NCBI GenBank assembly: GCA_015067435.1
Contig: SVMM01000005.1
Coordinates: 1 to 64,000, forward strand
Reading direction: 5' to 3'
Source of the DNA: Oscillospiraceae bacterium
GTDB taxonomy: Bacteria > Bacillota > Clostridia > Oscillospirales > Oscillospiraceae
DNA length: 64,000 bases
Position 1 is the stretch's first letter. Each line of letters opens with the position of its first letter. Made by a program: the position numbers and the translations under genes. Below, in pieces: positions 41,781-49,370 of this stretch. Under the pieces are notes generated by a model, which was not told where the DNA came from, did not search any database, and saw only the letters and a program-made list of their open reading frames with translations.

Positions 41781-42698
41781 TCAAACGCATTCCGCGCTGC
41801 CGCCGAAACAGGAAAACAGCGCTTTGGCGAAGTCCTTCAGCTCGGTTCGGTCAAGCTCGCTTTCAAAGGCCGCCGCGTCGCCGCGGAGCTTCCCGCACAC
41901 CCGGATACGGCTGCCCGTTCCGGCGGCGAACGTGACGAAATGCGGCGCGCCGCCGGAATCCTCCAGCCTTGCCGAGCCGCACTGCGTTTCGTACAGCTCG
42001 TTCAGTCGGGCGGCGAACGCCCCAAGCGCCGGCTTGTCGACGTCCAGATAGGCTTCGCCCGCGCTGCCGCCGCTCAACGCCCTGACGCGCAGGCTGGGGT
42101 CCATCGGACGGTAGTATTTGCCCGGATGCGCGTCCGCCTCCAGCTCCAGCGAAAAACGCTCCGTTTCGATCCGATAAACGCGGCGGGTTTTGATCGGATA
42201 GTCGTCGATCCCCACCGGGAGATGGTTTCTCAGCTGTTCTTCCAGTATCTCCGACGGCTCGCGATGGATTTCGATCTCGTCCTTGTACTCGAACACGCAG
42301 TACAAAAGGCCGTCCGCGCCGACATAGACGCAGGCGGGATAATAGAAGCCGATATCCCCGACGGGGCAGGTGTCCTGCTTGGCAAAATCCCGCACCTGCT
42401 CCATGTCGATCATAGCCTCGTCGAGCCTTCTCAGAACGTCCCCCTCCGAATCCGAGCTGTCGGCGTAAAAATCCAGATAGACATCCCGGTTGTAGCGCGG
42501 CTCGTCCAGAAAAAGATACTGCTTCCGGAACACGCCGCCGTACTGACGGTAGAATTCCTCCGCCGACGGCAGCAGCGCAATTCCGGCCCTGCGGTAGACC
42601 GCGCGGAAATGAGCGAGCTTTTCCTCGCTCACCTCGACGCGGGTCAGGCGGATCGCCTGATCCAGCCGTTCTTTCAAGGTCCCGGTCAGTTCGATCAT
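41781..42698 (-). CDS. SUKH-like (possible immunity) protein
   Basis: 305 residues, no signal peptide. The N-terminal 165 residues resemble SUKH-3/SMI1-KNR4 folds: helices, then EEFYRQYGGVFRKQYLFLDEP, and later CPVGDIGFYYPACVYVGADGLLYCVFEYKDEIEIHREPSEILEEQL. The C-terminal 140 residues are unassigned. SUKH proteins often neutralise toxins, but no toxin gene adjoins this one. It starts 52 bases upstream of the RCC1-SLH gene on the same strand. Family assignment is by pattern only. Confidence 0.6.
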   Translation of the reverse strand: MIELTGTLKERLDQAIRLTRVEVSEEKLAHFRAVYRRAGIALLPSAEEFYRQYGGVFRKQYLFLDEPRYNRDVYLDFYADSSDSEGDVLRRLDEAMIDMEQVRDFAKQDTCPVGDIGFYYPACVYVGADGLLYCVFEYKDEIEIHREPSEILEEQLRNHLPVGIDDYPIKTRRVYRIETERFSLELEADAHPGKYYRPMDPSLRVRALSGGSAGEAYLDVDKPALGAFAARLNELYETQCGSARLEDSGGAPHFVTFAAGTGSRIRVCGKLRGDAAAFESELDRTELKDFAKALFSCFGGSAECV

Positions 42699-42842
42699 CT
42701 GTCGTTCCTCAATTCATCGCCCTGTCGGACAGAGCTTGCTGTGCAGGCAGATCGGGACGTCCCGGCGATCCTGCCGGCAGCTATTATAGCACGGCGGAAA
42801 TCGGAAGGCAAAACAATTCGGGCCGGCTCGACCGTATTGATG

Positions 42843-42870
42843 TTGATTTTTAACCGCATATCTGTATAAT
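42843..42870 (+). promoter_or_regulatory. Promoter of the DUF6465 gene
   Basis: TTGATT (42843-42848), 16-base spacer, TATAAT (42865-42870). Confidence 0.75.
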
Positions 42871-42903
42871 TATAATATCCTTTACGATTGGAGGGCCCGC
42901 TGT

Positions 42904-43398
42904 ATGGGGAAGAATGCCAAGAAATCCAAGAAGAACAAAGCGATGAAAACCGAGCAGGCAAAGCTGGCGCTTGCGCAGGAGCAGGCAGCCGCTTCAAAGC
43001 CGGCTGAGGAGGAGCAGGCGCCTGCCGCGGCGCCGGCCGAGGAAGTCAAGAAGACGAAAGAGGCTCCGAAGAAAGCCGCCGGAAAGAAGGCCGCGAAGGC
43101 AGCCGAGCCTGTCAAAAAGAAGCCCGGCCGCAAGCCGATGACCGCCGCCGAGAAGGCCGCGAGCGCCAAGGCAAGGGCGGAGGAAAAGAAAAAGGCCGAG
43201 AGCATGACGCCGACGCTGACCATGCAGTACGGCGGCCGTGACGTGGACGTCAAGGCGCTGGTTCAGGCGGCAAAGGATGATTTCAAGGCGAATCACAAGA
43301 GGACGCTGCTGACCCGGCTCGAATTGTATCTCAAGCCGGAGGAAAGCACGCTCTATTACGTGGCGAACGGCTCCGTGGAGGGCAAGATCACGTTCTGA
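42904..43398 (+). CDS. DUF6465 family protein with Lys/Ala/Glu-rich N-terminus
   Basis: 164 residues. The first 95 or so are extremely rich in Lys, Ala, Glu and Pro (histone-H1-like; KKPGRKPMTAAEKAASAKAR includes a GRKP AT-hook-like motif). The last 60 form a compact DUF6465 domain (MTPTLTMQYGGRDVDVKAL, LELYLKPEESTLYYVANG, EGKITF). The basic tail suggests nucleic-acid or polyanion binding; this is inference. TTGGAGGG precedes the ATG. Confidence 0.85.
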   Translation: MGKNAKKSKKNKAMKTEQAKLALAQEQAAASKPAEEEQAPAAAPAEEVKKTKEAPKKAAGKKAAKAAEPVKKKPGRKPMTAAEKAASAKARAEEKKKAESMTPTLTMQYGGRDVDVKALVQAAKDDFKANHKRTLLTRLELYLKPEESTLYYVANGSVEGKITF

Positions 43399-43421
43399 GC
43401 GCGCATCGCGCCGACCGCATG

Positions 43422-43464
43422 AAAAAAGGGGCGGAACCCATCGCAGGGTTCCGCCTCTTTTTTC
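43422..43464. terminator. Bidirectional terminator
   Basis: GGGGCGGAACCC pairs with GGGTTCCGCCTC around a short loop, with an A tract before (43422-43427) and a T tract after (43458-43463), so it serves both convergent genes. Confidence 0.9.
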
Positions 43465-43493
43465 GTTGTATCCAGTGCGTGCCCGCCGTTTTT

Positions 43494-43946
43494 TCAGAAG
43501 CTGCCGCTCCAGTCAAGCCGCCGGTAACGATCCGGCCCGAAGCCGAGATACAGCACAAAGAGCGGATTGAGGAGCGTCAGGCCGATGGCGAACGGGATGT
43601 CGTGACCGAACGAACGGGAGATGCGCAGCGCAAGCAGGAATTCCAGCACCGTGCCCGCCATGCCGGCGAGGGAGACGAGCATGCTGCGGGAATCCGCTCC
43701 GCCGAAGGCGCAGACGGCCGAAGCGGCCAGCGCGATCCAGAAGAAGACGGTCTGCCAGCACGATCCGTAGAGGATGTAGTCGGAATAGATGGGGATAAAG
43801 CCCTTCCAGCCGGGCTGTCCCATTTTCTCGAACATCTGCCACCGGCCGAGCGCGAGCAGCAGGTACCAGAACAGCATACCGAAGATATAAAGCGTACCCA
43901 GCGCCAGCGTCGAGCCAAGAATCGTCATCAGAATCAAAAATAACAT
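43494..43946 (-). CDS. DUF5684 family membrane protein
   Basis: 150 residues, four predicted transmembrane helices. The conserved part MFEKMGQPGWKGFIPIYSDYILY and a late LLNPLFVLYLGFGPDRYRR are the DUF5684 signature, a module often attached to signal-peptidase-like proteins. Function unknown. It is a single gene between Hsp20 and the bidirectional terminator. Confidence 0.85.
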   Translation of the reverse strand: MLFLILMTILGSTLALGTLYIFGMLFWYLLLALGRWQMFEKMGQPGWKGFIPIYSDYILYGSCWQTVFFWIALAASAVCAFGGADSRSMLVSLAGMAGTVLEFLLALRISRSFGHDIPFAIGLTLLNPLFVLYLGFGPDRYRRLDWSGSF

Positions 43947-44055
43947 GATCGTCTCACTTCCTCCTTGTGTTTCGGCAAAGCGCGCAGGGAGTGCGGCCAG
44001 CCGGACATTCTCTGCGCGCTTTGCGTTCCTGTGGGTTTTTCTGCGCCGGTATCGG

Positions 44056-44496
44056 TCAGGCGATCTTCACCTGATGCGTCTCCGGTTTCTGCTCCTTTGC
44101 CTTCGGCAGCGTGAGCCTCAGCACACCGTCGGCATAGGCCGCCTGCACGCCGCTCTCGTCGATGCCGCTCATGTCGAACGACCTCTGATAGCTGCCATAG
44201 CTGCGCTCACAGCGCACGTAGTTGTTTTTCTTGTCCTTCTCCTCGTGCTCGCTGTGACGTTCCGCCGTGATCGTCATCATGCCGTCGTTGACGTCGATGT
44301 GGATGTCCTCCTTCTTGAAGCCCGGCAGATCGGCTTCCATCAGGTAATGGTCGCCCTTGTCCTGGATGTCGGTCCGGATACCGGCCAGGTCACCGGCAGT
44401 CCCGCCGAAGAACCGGTTCTCCAGATCCTCCATCTCGCGGAAGGGGTCGTATGTGCGGAGATGATTTCCATGCACAAAAGGTACGAGTTCAAACAT
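44056..44496 (-). CDS. Small heat-shock protein (Hsp20/alpha-crystallin)
   Basis: 146 residues starting MFELVPFVHGNHLRTYDPF, after AAAGGAGG. The alpha-crystallin domain spans about residues 38-146: IRTDIQDKGDHYLMEADLPGF, KKEDIHIDVNDGMMTITAER, and the late GVQAAYADGVLRLTLPK, which carries the conserved A-x-x-x-N/D-G-V-L motif. An ATP-independent holdase that binds unfolding proteins. A CIRCE-type dyad lies about 145 bases upstream, pointing to HrcA control. Confidence 0.96.
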   Translation of the reverse strand: MFELVPFVHGNHLRTYDPFREMEDLENRFFGGTAGDLAGIRTDIQDKGDHYLMEADLPGFKKEDIHIDVNDGMMTITAERHSEHEEKDKKNNYVRCERSYGSYQRSFDMSGIDESGVQAAYADGVLRLTLPKAKEQKPETHQVKIA

Positions 44497-44639
44497 TTTG
44501 AAAACCTCCTTTGGCATGCCGCTTATGCGGTAGTCGATGTTTTATTTGCCCTCTGGGGTTCTTTCCCCTTCGGACAATTATGAGTATAGGCGCGGCCTGT
44601 GAACAAAGATACATCTTTCTGTGAACGAATTGTAAAGGA

Positions 44640-44666
44640 TTAGCACTTCCGCGATGAGAGTGCTAA
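44640..44666. promoter_or_regulatory. CIRCE element (HrcA operator)
   Basis: TTAGCACTT-N9-GAGTGCTAA matches CIRCE (TTAGCACTC-N9-GAGTGCTAA) at 17 of 18 arm positions. It lies upstream of the minus-strand hsp20 gene and overlaps a possible TTTACA -35. The dyad could also act as a terminator for the upstream ThpR gene. Confidence 0.85.
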
Positions 44667-44710
44667 TCCTTTTCCGGACGCTTCGATTGTTCTTGACGCG
44701 GCCGCTTCAT

Positions 44711-45229
44711 TCAGGCTCTCCCCGCCCTTTGCGCGGCCGCCGTGCCGAGCTCCGTGTAGATCATGCCGTTTTTCCCGCGCTCCGAGCGCATCAGCGAGAC
44801 GCGCTCCGCCGTCATGGACGCCTCCGGCACGGTGATGCCGGGCAGTTTGTCAACGCTCGCCTTGCGCAGAAGCGTGATGTGCGGCGAGAAGCGCTTGCGG
44901 TCGAAGGGGATATCCGCTTCCGCCAGCGCGCGGCGCAGACGCCCCACATAGGCGGTCAGCGCCTCCTGCCGCGCAAGACCGCACCAGTAAAGGTCGCCGA
45001 AGCAGCCGAAGCCCTCCAAAGCAATCGGGAACGGCGCGAACGGCACGGCGCGCATCACGTCCAGCACACGGTCGGAGTCGCCGTACTCGCCGATGAACGC
45101 CAGCGTCAGGTGCAGGTTTTCGACCTTCGTATAGTTCCCGCCGACGCGCCGCGCGCGCAGCTGCGCCTGCATCGCCGTGAGCGAATCCTTCAGCTTGTCG
45201 CTCAGCTCAATCGCAATAAACAGTCTCAT
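44711..45229 (-). CDS. thpR: RNA 2',3'-cyclic phosphodiesterase (2H family)
   Basis: 172 residues from ATG at 45229, 7 bases after the flavodoxin stop. Two catalytic HxTx motifs are present, HLTLAFIG near residue 40 and HITLLRK near residue 126, as required for the 2H phosphoesterase fold. Opens 2',3'-cyclic phosphates on RNA, formerly called 2'-5' RNA ligase. Part of a closely spaced minus-strand series; no functional link to the neighbours is clear. Confidence 0.93.
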   Translation of the reverse strand: MRLFIAIELSDKLKDSLTAMQAQLRARRVGGNYTKVENLHLTLAFIGEYGDSDRVLDVMRAVPFAPFPIALEGFGCFGDLYWCGLARQEALTAYVGRLRRALAEADIPFDRKRFSPHITLLRKASVDKLPGITVPEASMTAERVSLMRSERGKNGMIYTELGTAAAQRAGRA

Positions 45230-45236
45230 AGCTTCT

Positions 45237-45740
45237 TTATCCGAACAGCTCCGATGCTTTGCGCGCAAAACGTTCGCCGAAGAGAAGAAAGACGTCCTTA
45301 TAGTGATTCAGGTCGTTGTGCGGCTCGACGTTGCCGTTGACGCCGATGGGGCCCATGTGGATGACGGGCTTGCCCAGCGACGCGCCGCCGGAGTAGCAGA
45401 GCATGCCGAACACCAGCTCGTTGGTCAGAATGGACTGAATCACCATCTCGCCGCCGCCGTGCGTATACTGCTCGGTTGCGAACGCGCCGCCGAGCTTGCC
45501 CGCAAGCCCCAGCTTGCCGCCCTGCATCAGCCACGTCCGCATCTCCGGCGTCATCGACGCCATGTACGACGGGCAGCCGATCACAACGCCCTTTGCCTCG
45601 CCGATAAACGCCGTATCCACTTCGTCGATGGAAAACGCCTTTGCCTCCGCGCCGGAGACGCGGCTCATGCCCTCCGCGATCCATTCCGCCGCCTGCCTGG
45701 TGTTGCCGGTCTTGGAGTGATAAATTACCGCCAGCTTCAT
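45237..45740 (-). CDS. Flavodoxin family protein
   Basis: 167 residues from ATG at 45740 after GGAGGAGC. The FMN phosphate loop is YHSKTGNTRQAAEWI near residue 8; PSYMASMTPEMRTWL and FATEQYTHGGGEMVIQSI match WrbA/NADPH-reductase-like flavodoxins, which make up a cytosolic FMN electron carrier or quinone reductase group. It sits between the hydrolase fusion and ThpR, spaced 56 and 7 bases. Confidence 0.93.
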   Translation of the reverse strand: MKLAVIYHSKTGNTRQAAEWIAEGMSRVSGAEAKAFSIDEVDTAFIGEAKGVVIGCPSYMASMTPEMRTWLMQGGKLGLAGKLGGAFATEQYTHGGGEMVIQSILTNELVFGMLCYSGGASLGKPVIHMGPIGVNGNVEPHNDLNHYKDVFLLFGERFARKASELFG

Positions 45741-45796
45741 GTTTGCTCCTCCTTTTCGCGCTGTCCGCGCTTTCTTTGACGGCGTTCGCCTTGCCG

Positions 45797-47644
45797 TCAG
45801 TCCGTCGACGATGCCAGAATCACGACATAGCGGTCGAGACTCTTGTCGTACACGGTCAGGCACAATGTGCCCCACCACTCGCGTCCGTCGTCGAAGAAGT
45901 TCGACCAGTCGGTCGTCCACTCGTATACTTCCAGATCGTCCGTCCCGTTCGGGAACAGGGCTGCGTTGACCCTGTCAAAATCGGCGTCGGTGTATCCGGT
46001 TCCGTGGGGCGGATACAGAAACGCGCCGCGGTAGTTCAGCTCCTCCGCTTCGCGCGCCGGCGCGAAAAGCTGTCCGGCGTCGATCTGCTTTCCTCTCGCA
46101 TCGACGATGTCACAGCGCAATTCGCGGTCGTTCTCGGAGAGCTTCCGGAACGCCTTCCTGAGCGCCGTCCGATGCGCTTCGCAGCCCCGGCAGGACGCGG
46201 GATCGCCCAGCACGATGTCATACACGACGTCGAGACGGGGATACTCGGCAATGAGCTTGAAAAACACGTCGACCGCGTCAGCCGCATTGTCTGCGGCCTC
46301 CCCGCCGCTTTTGCCGTCGCCGCAGAGCCGCTCGTAGTCCGCCTCCGTGAGATGCCCGTTCACAAGCGCCATTCTCGCGTACCGCCTGTACTCCGCGTCG
46401 GTCAGGACGTAAAAATCGCTGACCGAGCCGATCGCGCTGCCGATGTTGTACTCCTCGTAGTATTCCAGAATATACCGGCCCTTGTCGTCCTTCCCGACGA
46501 CGGTGCAGCTCCGGTTGTTCTGGTCGACCTTCACCGTGAACAGCTTTTCATAGTCGTAGCGCTTTGCGTCGATCTTCTTTGCATTCACCTGGTATCCTTT
46601 CCGCTCTCCCGCCGAACCGCCGCTTTGCGCGAGCGTATCGCTGACAATGGCGTCGACCAGCGCTTTCCGGCTTTTAAATGCCTCCGGGATCGCCACGACG
46701 GCGTACCATTTCCCCGGATAGTCCCAATGCCGCTGAAAATATGCCTCCACGGGCCAGCGGTCGACGACGGACTCGATCTCGGGATGCAGCTTTTGGAGCC
46801 GTTCAAGCGCCTCGCGGTGGATACCCTCGCGAAACTCCGCCGCATGCTTCAGATCCTGCTCGCTGTGCTGCTCCGCGCCGTCATCCTCCGCATCGGATGC
46901 AGCCGCCGTCTGTTTTTGCATCCAGCGCTTCAGCGCGTCCGTGACCTGATCGAGATGACGGTCGTAGCAGTGCGTATCTCCGGGGATGATCGCAAGCTCG
47001 GCGTTCGCATAGGCTTTTTGCGCCTCGACGGAGCACGCGGCGGGGACCGTCTCGTCGTCGGAGCCGTGCACGAGGAGCACCGGGCCCCGATAGGCTGCGA
47101 TCGCGTCCTCGACGCAGATGGCCTGCGCCACGCGGATGTGGTTGCCGCCAAGGATCATTCCGTCCTTGAAGACGAGCTCGTCCGGAATGTGCTCCGGATC
47201 GAAGGATACGCCGAGCATTGAGCCTCTTCTGGCTCCCTCCGGGATGCATGTCGCGGGGGACAAGGGGATCAGGCCGCGGATCACGTCCCGCTTGAGCGCC
47301 GCGGCGAGCATCACGGTCAGACCGCCCTGCGAATGCCCGCACAGATACAGGCCTGTGACGAAGTCCAGCCCCCTCGCGTAATCAATGACGGCCATGGCGT
47401 TTGAAAGCCACTTGTAGAGCGTGTGGTTGCGGAAGCTGCCGCCGCTGTTGCCGTGCCCGTACATGTCGACGCGGAGCGTGGCGCAGCCGATCTCGTTGAA
47501 CAGCCTGGAAACCGCCGTGATGTGCGTTTCCTCCATGTGCCCCGTGAAGCCGTGGATCACGATCACGAGCGGGCATTTGCCGCTGCGGCCGTCGGGCATG
47601 TCCAGCTTTGCGTTCAGCCGGATGCCGTCGTCGGTGATGAACAC
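45797..47644 (-). CDS. Alpha/beta hydrolase fused to a large uncharacterised C-terminal domain
   Basis: 615 residues, no signal peptide. Residues about 1-245 are a complete esterase-type alpha/beta hydrolase: oxyanion region VIVIHGFTG, nucleophile GHSQGG, acid in HGSDDETVP, base in GDTHCYDRH. After a polar linker (about 246-262) comes a roughly 350-residue region I cannot assign, containing VEAYFQRHWDYPGKWYAVVAIPE, a CRGCEAH motif and a final EWTTDWSNFFDDGREWWGT. The hydrolase part alone is the normal size of a feruloyl-esterase-like enzyme, so the rest is an unusual addition. Confidence 0.88.
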   Translation of the reverse strand: MFITDDGIRLNAKLDMPDGRSGKCPLVIVIHGFTGHMEETHITAVSRLFNEIGCATLRVDMYGHGNSGGSFRNHTLYKWLSNAMAVIDYARGLDFVTGLYLCGHSQGGLTVMLAAALKRDVIRGLIPLSPATCIPEGARRGSMLGVSFDPEHIPDELVFKDGMILGGNHIRVAQAICVEDAIAAYRGPVLLVHGSDDETVPAACSVEAQKAYANAELAIIPGDTHCYDRHLDQVTDALKRWMQKQTAAASDAEDDGAEQHSEQDLKHAAEFREGIHREALERLQKLHPEIESVVDRWPVEAYFQRHWDYPGKWYAVVAIPEAFKSRKALVDAIVSDTLAQSGGSAGERKGYQVNAKKIDAKRYDYEKLFTVKVDQNNRSCTVVGKDDKGRYILEYYEEYNIGSAIGSVSDFYVLTDAEYRRYARMALVNGHLTEADYERLCGDGKSGGEAADNAADAVDVFFKLIAEYPRLDVVYDIVLGDPASCRGCEAHRTALRKAFRKLSENDRELRCDIVDARGKQIDAGQLFAPAREAEELNYRGAFLYPPHGTGYTDADFDRVNAALFPNGTDDLEVYEWTTDWSNFFDDGREWWGTLCLTVYDKSLDRYVVILASSTD

Positions 47645-47684
47645 GATGGATCACCCCCTGTCCTTCTCTGCCCGGTGTTCGCCC

Positions 47685-49223
47685 TCAGCGGCGTCCGCCG
47701 AAGAGCGTGTTCATCAGCCCGCGCTTGATGATCTGCGAGCCGGTGTTGATGACCTGACGCTCGATCTGTGCCTTGCGCCGCGCCACCTCGCGCTCGTAGG
47801 CGGCCTGCCGGCGCTCCTCGTCCTTCTGGCGCTTTTTCTCGGCGGCGTCCGCCTCCTTCTGCTTTTTCGCCTCGAAGGCGGCCTTCTCCTTCTCGAACGC
47901 GGCGCGTTCCGCCTCCAGCGCGGCGCGGCTCTCCTCCTCCTCGCGGCGGCGCTCCAGCAGCTCGTAGGCGGATTCGTTGTCCACCGCCGCGTCATACCGG
48001 TCCATGCCGTCCGCGTTCATGCAGGCGCGGCGCGTTTCGTCGCCGCAGGGCGCCATCAGGCTCTGCGGGCAGATGACCTTCGTGCGCTGCGTCACGCCGG
48101 GCACGCCGTTTTCGTCGAGCAGGGATACAAGAGCCTCGCCGACGCCGAGCTCCTGGATCACGTCCTCCGTCTTGAACGCCGGATTGGGACGCATGGAGCT
48201 CGCGGCGGCGCGCACCGCCTTCTGCTCGGCGGGCGTATAGGCGCGCAGCGCGTGCTGGATGCGTCCGGAGAGCTGCGCGAGCACGCTGTCCGGAATGTCG
48301 CTGGGGCTCTGCGTGACGAAATAGACGCCGACGCCCTTGGAGCGGATCAGCTTGACCATCTGTTCGATCTTCTGCACCAGCAGCTTCGGCGCGTCCGAAA
48401 ACAGCATGTGCGCCTCGTCGAAGAAAAAGACCAGCTTGGGCTTGTCGAGGTCGCCCGCCTCCGGCAGCCGCTCGAACAGCTCGCTCATCAGCCAGAGGAG
48501 GAACGTGGCGTAAAGCTTGGGATTGCGGGCGAGCTTCACGCAGTCGAGCAGATTGATGATCCCGTGCCCCTCGGCGTCCGTGCGGATCAGATCCATGATG
48601 TCGAGGCAGGGCTCGCCGAAGAACAGCTCGCCGCCCTGCGATTCCAGCGGGAGCAGGGCGCGCAGGATGCCGCCGAGGGACTGCGCGGACACGTTGCCGT
48701 AGGTGGTCAGCAGCTCCTCGCGATGGTCGCCGACGTAGCCGAGCATGGCCTTCAGATCCTTGAGGTCGGTCAGCAGCAGGCCGTTGTCGTCCGCCACGCG
48801 GAACACGATGTTCAAAACGCCCTCCTGCGCGCTCGTCAGGCCCAGAATACGGGACAGCAGGTCCGGCCCCATGTCGGAAACGGCGGCGCGCACCGGATGG
48901 CCGTTTTCCTGATACACGTCCCAGAAGGTCACGGGGTACGGCCGGTACTGAAAGAAGTCCCGCAGGCCGAAGCGGTCGATGCGCTTTTCCATCCCGTCGC
49001 TGCGCGCGCCGGGCTCGGCGAGTCCCGAAACGTCCCCCTTGATGTCGCAGAGGAACACCGGAACGCCCGCGTCCGAGAAGGACTCCGCCAGAACCTTCAT
49101 GGTGACGGTTTTGCCCGTCCCGCTCGCGCCTGCGATCAGGCCGTGCCGGTTCGCCATGGCGAGCGTCATCGTGACGCGCTGTTCGTCCGCCAGACCGAGG
49201 TAAATGCCGCCGTCAGTAAACAT
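47685..49223 (-). CDS. HerA-like ATPase, DUF853 (YjgR) family
   Basis: 512 residues from ATG at 49223 after GGGAGG. Walker A is GASGTGKTVT near residue 32; Walker B is KLVFFFDEAHMLF near residue 270; YFVTQSPSDIPDSVLAQLSGRIQHALR is the sensor/arginine region typical of HerA/FtsK-like hexameric ATPases. The C-terminal about 100 residues are a dense Glu/Ala/Lys/Arg coiled coil. Role in DNA translocation is inferred from the superfamily; the bacterial YjgR branch is uncharacterised. Confidence 0.92.
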   Translation of the reverse strand: MFTDGGIYLGLADEQRVTMTLAMANRHGLIAGASGTGKTVTMKVLAESFSDAGVPVFLCDIKGDVSGLAEPGARSDGMEKRIDRFGLRDFFQYRPYPVTFWDVYQENGHPVRAAVSDMGPDLLSRILGLTSAQEGVLNIVFRVADDNGLLLTDLKDLKAMLGYVGDHREELLTTYGNVSAQSLGGILRALLPLESQGGELFFGEPCLDIMDLIRTDAEGHGIINLLDCVKLARNPKLYATFLLWLMSELFERLPEAGDLDKPKLVFFFDEAHMLFSDAPKLLVQKIEQMVKLIRSKGVGVYFVTQSPSDIPDSVLAQLSGRIQHALRAYTPAEQKAVRAAASSMRPNPAFKTEDVIQELGVGEALVSLLDENGVPGVTQRTKVICPQSLMAPCGDETRRACMNADGMDRYDAAVDNESAYELLERRREEEESRAALEAERAAFEKEKAAFEAKKQKEADAAEKKRQKDEERRQAAYEREVARRKAQIERQVINTGSQIIKRGLMNTLFGGRR

Positions 49224-49271
49224 ACCGTTTGCCTCCCGTTCTGATACCGTTTTTGAATAAATCGCAAATTC

Positions 49272-49300
49272 AGTATAGCATCGCGGAGCGCGCATTGCAA
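49272..49300 (-). promoter_or_regulatory. Promoter of the DUF853-hydrolase-flavodoxin-ThpR series
   Basis: Minus strand: TTGCAA (49300-49295), 17-base spacer, TATACT (49277-49272). The four genes that follow are separated by only 7-56 bases, so they may form one operon. Confidence 0.75.
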
Positions 49301-49370
49301 GAACGCCGTGCCGCGCAGACGACCGTCGGTTTTGGCGCAGCGGCATCGCCGGACAAACGAAGCGGGGCGC

